Positions 1-8,716 of a DNA stretch of 64,000 nt are shown here, piece by piece. The notes beneath the pieces were generated by a model that was not told where the DNA came from, did no database searches, and saw only the letters and a list, made by a program, of their open reading frames with translations. The stretch lies in the NCBI RefSeq assembly GCF_900105215.1, contig NZ_FOIP01000002.1, forward strand, positions 496,001 to 560,000, written 5' to 3'. The DNA is from Lacrimispora sphenoides. GTDB lineage: Bacteria > Bacillota > Clostridia > Lachnospirales > Lachnospiraceae. A program made the translations under genes and the position numbers. The first letter of the stretch is position 1; each line of letters opens with the position of its first letter.

Positions 1-1
1 A

Positions 2-97
2 AATGTTTCTATGGTTCTGGTCCCATATATTTACAGTACGGCATTTAAGCCTGCTCCAAAGCAGATAGACGAAAATACGGAAAAAGGAAGGGCATAA
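2..97 (+). CDS. C-terminal tail of a gene entering from the left edge (partial)
   Basis: An open frame runs from the first bases to a TAA and encodes about 31 residues. It has a hydrophobic stretch (VSMVLVPYIYSTAF) followed by a charged tail (KQIDENTEKGRA), which would fit the last helix and cytoplasmic tail of a membrane protein. Too little remains to name a family. It ends where a short tandem repeat begins and converges on the MerR gene. Confidence 0.4.
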   Translation, partial: NVSMVLVPYIYSTAFKPAPKQIDENTEKGRA

Positions 98-120
98 AGA
101 ACATAAAGAACATAAAGAAC
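94..120. repeat. Three tandem copies of a 9-bp repeat
   Basis: The unit ATAAAGAAC occurs three times without interruption between the stop codon of the partial gene and the MerR gene's 3' end. It overlaps the preceding stop codon. No function is evident. Confidence 0.8.
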
Positions 121-134
121 ATGCAGTAAAGCCT

Positions 135-929
135 TTATGCCTGAATCGGCAGATACACTTCAATGTAATTGATAGGTGTATCTGCCATTTTTTCCTGATT
201 TTCTTTTGCGGTATCCTTAAAGGCGCAGCTTAATAAGTGCCCGCTGTAGGCAACTCCGAGAGGAGAATATCCTTTTTGTCTTGCCCAGTCAGCCGCGTCT
301 AAAACGGCCTGTGATACTAAAACAGGGCTTTCTGATTCAACCACGGTATATACACAGCGTTCCTGCTTTAGTAAGGGATAGCCGTTTAATGCCTGTTTTA
401 ATTTCATAATGGAAGCAGTATCCTCAGCGATCATGAAGAATTCGTTTATCTGGTTCGCCTGGTTCTCCTCTATCCCATATTCCTGGCAGATATAGCATAA
501 ATCAGAGATACCTTCTTGATTGATGAAGTGATTATCCGGCATCTGGTAATGGGGAGGCATGGGCCTTTGGTCATAACGGTTTAAATATTTTTCTACGTTT
601 TTATAGTGTTTCTGCAAATGAGTCAGATGGATGAGGGATTGCCGGTGCTTTTCCATCTGTTGTTTTTCTTCAGTAATTTTTTCCTGAATCATGGAGCAGT
701 AGGAAGGAAAGGAGCTTTTATACAGGATACGGCCGATATCCTCGATACTGAAGTTTAGTCTGCGGTAAAACATGATGCTTGAAAGTTTTTTAATATCTTC
801 ATATGTATAGGTTCGGTAACCATTTTTTTGCTTTTCCGGTTGTATGATTCCCTTTTTTTCATAAAAGCGAAGGGTATCACGGCTTAGACCTAAACGGTCG
901 GAAACTTCTCCAATGGTGTATTTTTTCAT
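135..929 (-). CDS. MerR-family regulator with GyrI-like effector domain
   Basis: This 264-residue protein begins with a MerR winged HTH (YTIGEVSDRLGLSRDTLRFYEKKG, about residues 4-27, then NGYRTYTYEDI), a dimerisation helix around residues 75-120, and a C-terminal half ending INYIEVYLPI. That ending is the signature of the GyrI/BmrR-type ligand-binding fold, so the effector is more likely an organic ligand than a metal. Members of this class activate promoters with over-long spacers. The gene is divergent from the rubredoxin oxidoreductase across about 200 bp and could control itself, that gene, or both. The ligand is unknown. Confidence 0.88.
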   Translation of the reverse strand: MKKYTIGEVSDRLGLSRDTLRFYEKKGIIQPEKQKNGYRTYTYEDIKKLSSIMFYRRLNFSIEDIGRILYKSSFPSYCSMIQEKITEEKQQMEKHRQSLIHLTHLQKHYKNVEKYLNRYDQRPMPPHYQMPDNHFINQEGISDLCYICQEYGIEENQANQINEFFMIAEDTASIMKLKQALNGYPLLKQERCVYTVVESESPVLVSQAVLDAADWARQKGYSPLGVAYSGHLLSCAFKDTAKENQEKMADTPINYIEVYLPIQA

Positions 930-1060
930 TTTGATTCCTCTTTACAGTCCGCATTTCAAACGGGTCAAAACTTGCTTACGTAGATAGTTTACCATAAAAA
1001 CACGTATTTTCAGCTTTACGGTTTTCTTTCTATGCTTACGAATTATTAACGGAAAGAAGT

Positions 1061-1088
1061 TTGAAATCGTAAAAAACTATGTTATGAT
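1061..1088 (+). promoter_or_regulatory. Probable sigma-A promoter of the rubredoxin oxidoreductase gene
   Basis: TTGAAA and TATGAT are separated by 16 bp and lie about 58 bp upstream of the chosen start codon. CTTACG repeats near 972 and 1034 might belong to a MerR operator, but this is speculative. Confidence 0.5.
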
Positions 1089-1145
1089 AGAAGCAGAAAT
1101 AAAGCTTGTACTTACAAAAGAAGCTTGAGAAGGGGGTATTTTTAC

Positions 1146-2435
1146 ATGGGAGAAGGTAAGAAGAAAATGGTTAAATGCCTGGTATGCGGTGCCGTATTTG
1201 AGGAGGGAAATGAGGTTTGTCCGGTATGCGGTGTAGGACCGGAAAATTTTGTCCCTTATGAGGAGGAAGAAAGGAATTACCATAAAAACACGGAGGAGTT
1301 ATACCTCATACTTGGTAATGGTGCGGCTGGTGTCAGTGCGGCTGAGGCGATTCGTGAAAGAAATTCCACCTGTTCCATTGTCATGGTAACGAAAGAGGAC
1401 TGCCTGCCTTATTCTAGGCCTATGCTGACGAAATCCGTGATGGGAAAGGATGAAAGAGAAGAATTACTTCTTCATGATCCGGCATGGTACGAAGAGAAAC
1501 GAATCTTAAACCTTACGGGAAAACAGGCGGAGAAGATCGATACCAGGGAAAAGGAAGTCACCTTTGATGATGGAATCCGGCTTAAATACGACAAATGCAT
1601 CTATGCATTGGGATCGGAATGCTTCATTCCTCCGATACCTGGAAGCGAAAAAAATGAAGTGGTCGCCATACGCCGGCTTTCTGATATAGAGAAGCTTAAT
1701 TCCCTCCTTTCCGATTCAAAGCGGGCCGTGGTCATTGGCGGCGGCGTGCTGGGGCTGGAGGCAGCCTGGGAATTAAAAAGGACAGGTCTTTTTGTGACGA
1801 TATTGGAGCAGGGCGACCAGCTCATGAAGCGCCAGCTTGATGAGGAAGCCGGTGAGTTTTTAAGATCCATTATACTGGAAAAGGGGATCGATGTGAAATT
1901 CCAGGCAGTTACCCAGGAGATAGAAGGGGAAGAGAAGGTGACCGGTGTCCGCCTTAAGGATGGTACAGTTCTGCCGGCAGATCTGGTGGTCATATCCGCA
2001 GGAGTCCGGGCCAATGTATCTCTGGCAGAAGAAGCGGGGGCTAAATCCGGACGGGCAGTAATCGTTAATGAGCATATGGAAACCACGGTACCTGGCATAT
2101 ATGCGTGCGGGGATTGTGCGGAATATGAAGGAATCAATTATGCTATCTGGCCTCAGGCCGTGGAGATGGGTAAGGCAGCAGGAGCTAATGCCGCCGGAGA
2201 AAGGATTACCTATAAAACCGTGACAGCAGCTCTCACATTTAATGGCATGGATACTTCCTTATTTGCGGTGGGTGACCCGGGCAAGGACCCTGGAAGAACC
2301 TATGAGGTGCGCCGGGAAGAGGATGGAGATAAGAAGCTTTACAAGGTGTATTACTCTGTAGAAGGAAAGCTGACGGGCGCCATACTCATTGGCGATACGT
2401 CAGATATGGGAAGAATCCTGGAAGAGATTGAATAA
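1146..2435 (+). CDS. NAD(P)H:rubredoxin oxidoreductase with N-terminal rubredoxin domain
   Basis: The N-terminal 45 residues hold a rubredoxin-like iron site (CLVCG...CPVCG). Then comes a pyridine-nucleotide:disulfide-oxidoreductase-type flavoprotein with an FAD dinucleotide fold (LILGNGAAGVSAAEAI), a central NAD(P)H fold (VVIGGGVLGLEAAWEL) and the FAD-binding GIYACGDCAE motif. Such fusions pass electrons from NADH to rubredoxin for O2, peroxide or superoxide detoxification in anaerobes. A TTG at 1125 extends the frame, but the AGAAGGGGG at 1128-1136 suits the ATG at 1146. An in-frame ATG at 1167, preceded by GGAGAAGG, is also possible. A strong hairpin terminator follows. Confidence 0.88.
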   Translation: MGEGKKKMVKCLVCGAVFEEGNEVCPVCGVGPENFVPYEEEERNYHKNTEELYLILGNGAAGVSAAEAIRERNSTCSIVMVTKEDCLPYSRPMLTKSVMGKDEREELLLHDPAWYEEKRILNLTGKQAEKIDTREKEVTFDDGIRLKYDKCIYALGSECFIPPIPGSEKNEVVAIRRLSDIEKLNSLLSDSKRAVVIGGGVLGLEAAWELKRTGLFVTILEQGDQLMKRQLDEEAGEFLRSIILEKGIDVKFQAVTQEIEGEEKVTGVRLKDGTVLPADLVVISAGVRANVSLAEEAGAKSGRAVIVNEHMETTVPGIYACGDCAEYEGINYAIWPQAVEMGKAAGANAAGERITYKTVTAALTFNGMDTSLFAVGDPGKDPGRTYEVRREEDGDKKLYKVYYSVEGKLTGAILIGDTSDMGRILEEIE

Positions 2436-2444
2436 AGGATTAAT

Positions 2445-2486
2445 AAAGAGGTGCAAAGGTCTTTTGGGAGACTTTTGCACCTCTTT
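2445..2486. terminator. Bidirectional intrinsic terminator
   Basis: A 13-bp perfect inverted repeat (AAAGAGGTGCAAA / TTTGCACCTCTTT), extended by further pairing inside, lies between the convergent oxidoreductase and asnB genes. A/T runs on both sides let it work in both directions. Confidence 0.85.
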
Positions 2487-2490
2487 GATG

Positions 2491-4341
2491 TTATTCCACA
2501 GAGATATGATATTTTTCCAGCCAGTAGTTGATCTGAAGGATATAGGCGAGCATCTGGGGACCAGCCATGAGCTGTCCGTACCAGGGTTTTCCGTAATCTG
2601 AAGGACTGGCCAGGAGTTTTTCCAGTTTCTTTTCGTCTAAAAATTCCATAACCGGAGCGGAACCGCCAGCTATCATTTCCTCTACCCGTCTGGCTAAAAG
2701 CGTCTCGTAATTGGTATCATAGGTTTTGGGATACGGAGATTTCCTGCGGAACAGGATCTCATCAGGCAGAAGCCCCCTTCCGGACTGGCGAAGGAGACTT
2801 TTTACCACCCCATCCCTTGTTTTCATATCCCAGGGGACATTCCACACGTACTCGATGATCCGGTGGTCTGCAAATGGTACCCTGGCTTCGAGGCCGGAAT
2901 ACATGCTGCCACGATCCATCCGGTTTAATAAGGTCTGCATAAACCAGCGGAGGTTCAGATAAGAAATCTCTCTTCTTCTTGCTTCTTTTGGATTATCCTC
3001 AGAAAGGACGGGAGTTTCCGCCACAGACTTTTCGTAAGCTTCCATAACATACTCATCCATTTTAAGATAATCCAGAAATTCATCCTTTAAGATGGCTTTG
3101 CGCGTTCCTAAGTCCATGGTCCAGGGGAAAGTCTGAGCTTTAAAGCATTCTTCCTTATGAAACCAGGGGTATCCTCCGAATATTTCATCTGCACACTCCC
3201 CTGTTAAAGCCACCTTATTAAACTGTTTGACCATGGAGCAGAAGTGGAGAAGGGAGGAGTCAATGTCTCCCATGGCCGGAAGGTCATGAGCAAGGACAGA
3301 GTCATAAAGCCGGTCTGCCTGGGTGCCATTGTCACATTCCAGATAATGATGGTCGGAATCTAAAAATTTAACCATTTGGTCCACAAAGGGGCGGTCCTGC
3401 GAGGGCTGGAAGGTGCTGGCTTTAAAGAATTTATCATTGTTGATGAAATCAAAGGAAAAGGTAGTAAGCTGTTTGCCCTGTTTTTTCAGTTCTGCAGCAC
3501 AGACTGCCGAAACCAGGCTGGAATCCACCCCTCCTGACAAAAATGTGCAGATAGGAACGTCGGAAACCATCTGCCGGCGGATGGAATCCTGAACCAGGAA
3601 GGAGGTTTTTTCAATGGTTTCCTCATAGCTGTCCTCGTGGGGCCTGCTTTCCAGCTTCCAATAGCATTTTAAGTGGAAGCCGTCTTTAGAACAGAGAAGC
3701 ATGTGGCCCGGGAGGATTTCATTGATTCCTTTAAAAACTCCGCAGCCGGAGGTATGAGCCGGTCCCAGAGAGAAAACCTCGTTTAAGCCTTTCCGGTCTA
3801 AAACAGGACGTACGCCCGGATATGCAAAGATTCCTTTGAGCTCCGAAGCAAAGATAATTTCTCCCTCCCGTATGGTGTAATAGAGAGGCTTTATGCCGGA
3901 ACGGTCCCGGCAAAGGCATAAGCGTTCCCGGAATGGGTCCATGATGGCAAAGGCAAATATACCGTTTAACTGTTTCGCAAAATCAGGCCCATATTCCATA
4001 TATCCGGTTAAAATCACTTCTGTATCAGAGGTGGTGGAAAAGGAATGGCCCCGCTCCTCTAAGTCCCGGCGAAGCTCCTTGGTATTGTAAATTTCTCCAT
4101 TGTACACAATCCCAAATGTTTTACCCTCCTCGGTTTTTGTTATGGGCTGGCGGCCGGTTGTTAAGTCGATGACAGATAAACGGGCATGAGACATACCTCC
4201 CTGAGGAAAGAGCCAGATCCCTGAATCGTCAGGTCCCCGGTGTTTTTGGGTTTCTGACATCTGTTCCAGGATGTTCTCATAATAGGCTTTATCTTTCTGG
4301 TAATCGTGATCTGGATTGTAAAAACCAGCAATTCCACACAT
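2491..4341 (-). CDS. asnB: Glutamine-hydrolysing asparagine synthase
   Basis: The 616-residue protein starts MCGIAGFYN, giving the N-terminal Cys nucleophile of a class II glutaminase (about residues 1-200). The synthetase domain has the PP-loop SGGVDSS and the ALTGECADEIFGGY motif. It makes asparagine from aspartate, ATP and glutamine in the cytosol. The length is typical of bacterial AsnB. AAGGAGG precedes the ATG. The gene lies 27 bp downstream of a permease gene on the same strand, so the two are probably co-transcribed. This suggests the permease may supply a dicarboxylate such as aspartate, which is an inference. Confidence 0.93.
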   Translation of the reverse strand: MCGIAGFYNPDHDYQKDKAYYENILEQMSETQKHRGPDDSGIWLFPQGGMSHARLSVIDLTTGRQPITKTEEGKTFGIVYNGEIYNTKELRRDLEERGHSFSTTSDTEVILTGYMEYGPDFAKQLNGIFAFAIMDPFRERLCLCRDRSGIKPLYYTIREGEIIFASELKGIFAYPGVRPVLDRKGLNEVFSLGPAHTSGCGVFKGINEILPGHMLLCSKDGFHLKCYWKLESRPHEDSYEETIEKTSFLVQDSIRRQMVSDVPICTFLSGGVDSSLVSAVCAAELKKQGKQLTTFSFDFINNDKFFKASTFQPSQDRPFVDQMVKFLDSDHHYLECDNGTQADRLYDSVLAHDLPAMGDIDSSLLHFCSMVKQFNKVALTGECADEIFGGYPWFHKEECFKAQTFPWTMDLGTRKAILKDEFLDYLKMDEYVMEAYEKSVAETPVLSEDNPKEARRREISYLNLRWFMQTLLNRMDRGSMYSGLEARVPFADHRIIEYVWNVPWDMKTRDGVVKSLLRQSGRGLLPDEILFRRKSPYPKTYDTNYETLLARRVEEMIAGGSAPVMEFLDEKKLEKLLASPSDYGKPWYGQLMAGPQMLAYILQINYWLEKYHISVE

Positions 4342-4368
4342 GGAAATCCCTCCTTAAAGCTGGATTAT

Positions 4369-5748
4369 CTATAAAAGGAAACAGGCAGCAATAAAAGTAG
4401 CAAGAAAACCGATCATAACCGGAGGAAGATTTTTTCTGGCAAGCTCCAGGGGATTAACACTGCAGATGGCTGCAACGGGGATAAGTCCCCAGGGGACGAT
4501 GGTACCTCCGCCGACGAAAATTGCGGCAATCTGTCCCAGGGTAGCCAGAATAGGAACCGAAGCTCCCACTGCCGTCCCAAAGGTATGGGCCAGGGAACCG
4601 GTAAGGGGCAGCCCGGAAAAACCAGAACCGTCTAAGCCAGTCAAGCCTCCGATCACCAGCTGGAAAAATGCAGCCATATATTTGTTGAGAGGAACGTTGT
4701 GAGCCAGCCAGATGGCCCAGTCGTTCATAATTCCCCTTTGGAACTGCTCCCCCATGATAGAGGAGATTCCTTCTCCTCCTAAAAAGAAAAAGGCCCCGAT
4801 GATGATGACGGGAGCAAAGATCCGTATGGCAAAAAGAAAGCCTTCCGTAACATAAGATGTTACTTTTTCCAGAGAATGCCTGCCAAAGCCTAAAATCGCT
4901 CCAATGCACATAACTAAGACGGCTGTGCCGGAAACCATGCTGGTGGCGTCTCCACCCTTTAAATTAAAAGCCAGCATAAGAAAGATGTCGGCCAGGAAAA
5001 GAAGAGGGGTCAGGATCGCCATTATAACCGCGGCAATCCCGATATCATGGTGTTCTTCGGCATTCTGGATATGGACTTCCTGACAGCAGGCAGCGATTTC
5101 GCTCCTGTTTAACAGATATGCGGAAACCACGGTAACAATGCCCATTACCAAAAACAAAGGCCGCCCCTTGATCAGGATCTGGTCGGTGGTAATGGAGGCT
5201 GCTGCCGCTGAAATGGACGGAGCGCCCTGGATGACGAAATCGTAGCTTAAAGCAATTCCATGGCCGAATAAGTTCATGGCCATGGCAGCTGCCAGAGGAT
5301 CCAGACCGGCTTTGACTGCAAATGGCAGCATGATCGCTCCCACCAGAGCCACGGAGGGAGAAGGCCAGAGAAAGAGGGAAAATACCAGCATGGTACATCC
5401 AAGGATCCACCAGGTAAAGGTGGGAGTTTTCATGACCTTTGACATGGGAATCATCATCAGATAGTCGCTTCCTAAGTCTTTTAAGCATTTGGACAGGGCT
5501 GTGACCAGGGCAATGGTGGCGATGATATCCATAAACTCCCTGGAAGCATACAAGATGGCGTTGAATACAGTCATGATGCCTCCGGTCAGGGACTTAAGGC
5601 CTACAAGGCCAAGGAGGAAGAGAAAAAGGATACAGACCAGGGGCGTATCCTTTCGTAGAACCATGACAGTCAGAATCACAATGACGCCGATGAGATAAAT
5701 ATAGTGCGTAGGTGTGAGCACCAGATAAGGATCAAACATAGGAACCAC
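4369..5748 (-). CDS. Ion-transporter-superfamily permease (about 11-12 TM)
   Basis: The 459-residue protein is almost entirely hydrophobic helices joined by short loops. It has no signal peptide and contains glycine-rich re-entrant-like segments (TGLDGSGFSG, IFVGGGTIVPWG), features of the GntP/DASS/NhaD-like ion transporter superfamily. Substrate cannot be read from sequence. AGGAG lies before the ATG. It is upstream of asnB with a short gap, so a C4-dicarboxylate or amino-acid role would make sense but is unproven. The starts of this gene and the OLD nuclease gene face away from each other. Confidence 0.65.
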   Translation of the reverse strand: MVPMFDPYLVLTPTHYIYLIGVIVILTVMVLRKDTPLVCILFLFLLGLVGLKSLTGGIMTVFNAILYASREFMDIIATIALVTALSKCLKDLGSDYLMMIPMSKVMKTPTFTWWILGCTMLVFSLFLWPSPSVALVGAIMLPFAVKAGLDPLAAAMAMNLFGHGIALSYDFVIQGAPSISAAAASITTDQILIKGRPLFLVMGIVTVVSAYLLNRSEIAACCQEVHIQNAEEHHDIGIAAVIMAILTPLLFLADIFLMLAFNLKGGDATSMVSGTAVLVMCIGAILGFGRHSLEKVTSYVTEGFLFAIRIFAPVIIIGAFFFLGGEGISSIMGEQFQRGIMNDWAIWLAHNVPLNKYMAAFFQLVIGGLTGLDGSGFSGLPLTGSLAHTFGTAVGASVPILATLGQIAAIFVGGGTIVPWGLIPVAAICSVNPLELARKNLPPVMIGFLATFIAACFLL

Positions 5749-5869
5749 TCCTGTGATAAGAATATATTCTATACTATGATAGAGAGGAAAGGACAGTGTG
5801 ATTTTTTTCAGGCAGAACTTGAAATTTTCCTGTCAGCCTTTTATACTGAGTTTTATAAAGGAGAGGCCT

Positions 5870-7720
5870 ATGCAGATAACATCGGTACATATTAAAAATT
5901 TTAAATCTATACGGGATATGGAAATTCAAAATGTGGAAAATGCCCTGATACTGGTGGGGAAGAACAATACGGGAAAAACAGGTGTCTTAGATGCCATACG
6001 CGCAGCTGCAGGTGCCTACGAAGTTACGGAAGAGGATTTTAACGAGAAGAAGCAGAATATAGAGATCACCATGACCCTGGCAATTACGCAGGAGGATCTG
6101 GTTTCCTTTCATAGGGGAGGGGTGGTGAGCCAGTATAAGCGGTTTGATGCATGGCTCCACGATTTTGTAACAAAGCTGCCTTCCTACCGGGAAGGAAGCC
6201 TGACCTTCACCTATCAGGTAAACTGGAACGGGGTCGTCCGGTTTAAGGATGGATACCGGAAGAATAACCGGTATATCAGGGAGATTTTTCCCAGGCTTTA
6301 TTACATTGACTCGGAACGGGATTTAAACCAGTTTCAGAATGATCTGCTGCTTTTCCAGGAGGATGACCAGCTCTCAAAGCTAAGGACCCACGTGTGCATG
6401 TTTGACAGCGCCAGGGAATGCAACCAGTGCTTTAAATGCATCGGACTGATTAACCAGAAGAAGCCGGAGGAACTGCAGATCTATGAGACGGCTAAGCTGC
6501 TGGAATATAAGATGTATCAGCTAAACCTAAATAATTTTGCTGAAAAGGTCAATGACAATTACAGAAAAAACGGCGGCTATGAGGAAATCCATTTTTCCTT
6601 AAACTGCAATCCTTGTGAATTGTTTAAAGTAACAGCGGAGACTTATCATGTGGAAAGAGGAAAACTAAGCCCTATAAACAACTTGAGCAATGGTATGAAA
6701 AGCCTTTACATGCTGTCTCTTTTGGAGACTTATACAGAGGATGAAAAACGGATTCCCAGCATTGTCATCGTAGAGGACCCTGAGATTTTCCTTCATCCCC
6801 AGCTTCAGAAAATATCCAGTGAGATCCTTTACCGGTTATCCAAGAAGAATCAGGTGATATTTACTACTCATTCACCCAGTATGCTGTTTAATTTTACCAG
6901 ACGCCAGATCAGGCAGGTGGTGCTGGAGCGTGACGGTTATTCTATTGTCAGGGACAGAACTGATATAGATGCTATTCTGGACGATTTGGGCTATGGAGCC
7001 AACGATCTTCTTGGGGTCAGCTTTGTGTTTATTGTGGAGGGGAAGCAGGATAAGAGCCGTCTGCCGCTGCTGTTGGAAAAATATTATTCGGAAATCTATG
7101 ATAAGGAGGGAAACTTATCCCGAATCTCCATTATCACAACCAACAGCTGTACCAATATTAAGACGTATGCAAATTTAAAGTATATGAACCAGGTTTATTT
7201 AAGGGATCAGTTTCTGATGATCCGGGATGGAGACGGAAAGAACCCTGAGGAACTGGCAGGCCAACTTTGCCGGTATTATGATGAACGCAGTCTGGAGGAT
7301 ATCGACAAGCTTCCAAAGGTCACCAGAAAAAATGTGCTTATATTAAAGTACTATTCTTTTGAAAATTATTTCCTGAATCCCAAAATCATGGCAAAGCTTG
7401 GAGTGGTGGAAGATGAAGATGCATTTTACCGGACGCTGTTTGATAAATGGAAGGAATACCTTTACCGGTTAAAGAGCGGAAAACAGTTTGTGGAGGCAGT
7501 AGGGAAGGATATGGAATCTCCGGAAGATTTAAAGACCCATATGGAGGAATTTAAGATTTATATGCGGGGACATAACCTGTATGATATTTTTTACGGGCCA
7601 TATAAAAAGCAGGAAGGGGAGCTGTTAAAACAATACATTGATCTGGCTCCCCGGGAAGATTTTAGCGATATTTTAGATGCGATTGATAAGTTCGTTTACT
7701 TTGAAAGCAGAAAGGCTTAG
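5870..7720 (+). CDS. OLD-family ATPase/TOPRIM nuclease, stand-alone
   Basis: The start at 5870 follows AAAGGAGAG and gives 616 residues; the frame is open 72 bp further upstream but without a ribosome site. The N-terminus is an ABC/SMC-like ATPase: ITSVHIKNFKSI, Walker A GKNNTGKT (about 30-37), signature LSNGMKSL (about 271), Walker B IVIVEDPEIFLHP (about 298) and the H-loop TTHSP. The C-terminal TOPRIM domain has VEGKQD (about 388) and RDGDGKN (about 451). OLD proteins are ATP-regulated DNA nucleases, often used in phage defence (Old, GajA). No UvrD-like GajB gene or reverse transcriptase is adjacent, so it resembles class 1 OLD. An unusual cysteine cluster (C...CNQCFKC, about residues 174-192) sits inside the ATPase and may bind a metal. 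Confidence 0.85.
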   Translation: MQITSVHIKNFKSIRDMEIQNVENALILVGKNNTGKTGVLDAIRAAAGAYEVTEEDFNEKKQNIEITMTLAITQEDLVSFHRGGVVSQYKRFDAWLHDFVTKLPSYREGSLTFTYQVNWNGVVRFKDGYRKNNRYIREIFPRLYYIDSERDLNQFQNDLLLFQEDDQLSKLRTHVCMFDSARECNQCFKCIGLINQKKPEELQIYETAKLLEYKMYQLNLNNFAEKVNDNYRKNGGYEEIHFSLNCNPCELFKVTAETYHVERGKLSPINNLSNGMKSLYMLSLLETYTEDEKRIPSIVIVEDPEIFLHPQLQKISSEILYRLSKKNQVIFTTHSPSMLFNFTRRQIRQVVLERDGYSIVRDRTDIDAILDDLGYGANDLLGVSFVFIVEGKQDKSRLPLLLEKYYSEIYDKEGNLSRISIITTNSCTNIKTYANLKYMNQVYLRDQFLMIRDGDGKNPEELAGQLCRYYDERSLEDIDKLPKVTRKNVLILKYYSFENYFLNPKIMAKLGVVEDEDAFYRTLFDKWKEYLYRLKSGKQFVEAVGKDMESPEDLKTHMEEFKIYMRGHNLYDIFYGPYKKQEGELLKQYIDLAPREDFSDILDAIDKFVYFESRKA

Positions 7721-7728
7721 GGAAGAGT

Positions 7729-8334
7729 CTATATTTCGGGATCGATTTCCCAGTCTCTGAAATAGTATTTCATATCCCGCTCGCCGATTTCTCTTATAAC
7801 TCGGCATGGGCTTCCATAGGCTACCACGTTGGCGGGGATATCCTTGGTCACAACACTTCCGGCTCCGATTACGCTGTTTTCACCGATCCGGACGCCTGGA
7901 AGGATGATGGCTCCGGCTCCGATCCATACGTTGTCCTCAATGGTAACGGGGACGTTAAACTGGATCTGCCTTTTTCGGATGTCGGGGCGGATGGGATGAG
8001 CGGCTGTGTCTACCACAACGTTTGGGCCGAACATGACGTTATTTCCTATATAGATATCGGCGTCATCTACAAGGGTTAAATTAAAGTTTACATATACGTC
8101 ATTGCCCATGTGTACGTGACTTCCCCAGTTGGCGTGAAGCGGGGGTTCTATGTAGCAGTTTTTTCCGATTTCGGCAAAAAGCTTCTTTAAAATTTCCTGC
8201 CGCTTTTCGCCTTCGGATGGGCGGGTCTGGTTGAAGTCATAGAGGATTTCCAGATAGCTGGTTTGTTCCGCGATCAGGGCATCATCAACACAATTATAGA
8301 GTTTTCCGCTTCTCATTTTTTCTTTTAAATCCAT
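7729..8334 (-). CDS. Maltose/galactoside O-acetyltransferase-type hexapeptide enzyme
   Basis: This 201-residue protein has the N-terminal Maa/LacA helical domain (MRSGKLYNCVDDALI) and then left-handed beta-helix hexapeptide repeats. The catalytic-His segment is VDTAAHPI, and the C-terminal cap reads VVAYGSPCRVIREI. Enzymes of this family move acetyl from acetyl-CoA to a sugar hydroxyl in the cytosol. The in vivo acceptor is usually unknown. It is convergent with the OLD gene, 8 bp apart, and has an AAGGAGG ribosome site. Confidence 0.88.
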   Translation of the reverse strand: MDLKEKMRSGKLYNCVDDALIAEQTSYLEILYDFNQTRPSEGEKRQEILKKLFAEIGKNCYIEPPLHANWGSHVHMGNDVYVNFNLTLVDDADIYIGNNVMFGPNVVVDTAAHPIRPDIRKRQIQFNVPVTIEDNVWIGAGAIILPGVRIGENSVIGAGSVVTKDIPANVVAYGSPCRVIREIGERDMKYYFRDWEIDPEI

Positions 8335-8354
8335 GAAAACCTCCTTGGTAATGG

Positions 8355-8384
8355 GGCTGTCGGGCAGACAGCCTCTTTTTTTCT
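8355..8384 (+). terminator. Hairpin followed by T-run, upstream of the acetyltransferase gene
   Basis: A 7-bp GGCTGTC/GACAGCC stem is followed by TCTTTTTTTCTT on the plus strand. No plus-strand gene ends here, so it may insulate the downstream sugar operon, or form part of the acetyltransferase leader when read on the minus strand. Confidence 0.45.
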
Positions 8385-8483
8385 TTATTATACCTTGTTG
8401 ATCTTTAAATGTCTATGTGATCAGATGATTGGCGGTGGGCAACGGTATATATATGGCTGTTGGGTTAAATGTGCCATTAGTCC

Positions 8484-8609
8484 GCAGTGCAGCTCGCGAA
8501 ACCTGCGGTTTCGTTCGCTCACGGGCATTCGCCCTATGAAATAGGCCATGAGAAGATTTTCTTATGTGCAAGCACAACGAAAATCTTTTCATGGCCTATT
8601 TCGCACTGC
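8484..8609. repeat. Large nested hairpin element upstream of xylB
   Basis: A 24-bp arm at 8538-8561 (GAAATAGGCCATGAGAAGAT...) pairs with 8579-8602 with one mismatch around a 17-nt loop. Outside it, GCAGTGC (8484-8490) pairs with GCACTGC (8603-8609). A second small hairpin (CGAAACC TGC GGTTTCG) sits between. The layered architecture resembles an extragenic repeat element or small MITE rather than a simple terminator. No open frame in it is convincing. Confidence 0.65.
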
Positions 8610-8716
8610 TCATTGCAAAAGTGCAAGAAAGTGCTACTACTTGGACAAATAAGCGCACGCTTTTTTCAGGCATGTATATTATAATCAGAATAGAGATCTT
8701 TCGAGGAGGTATTAGG

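Noticed and set aside
94..120. Start of a CRISPR array
   Set aside because: The repeat is only 9 bp and contiguous, without spacers; no cas gene is present in the window.
5798..8334. Gabija system around the OLD nuclease
   Set aside because: No UvrD-like GajB gene lies on either side; the neighbours are an acetyltransferase and a permease.
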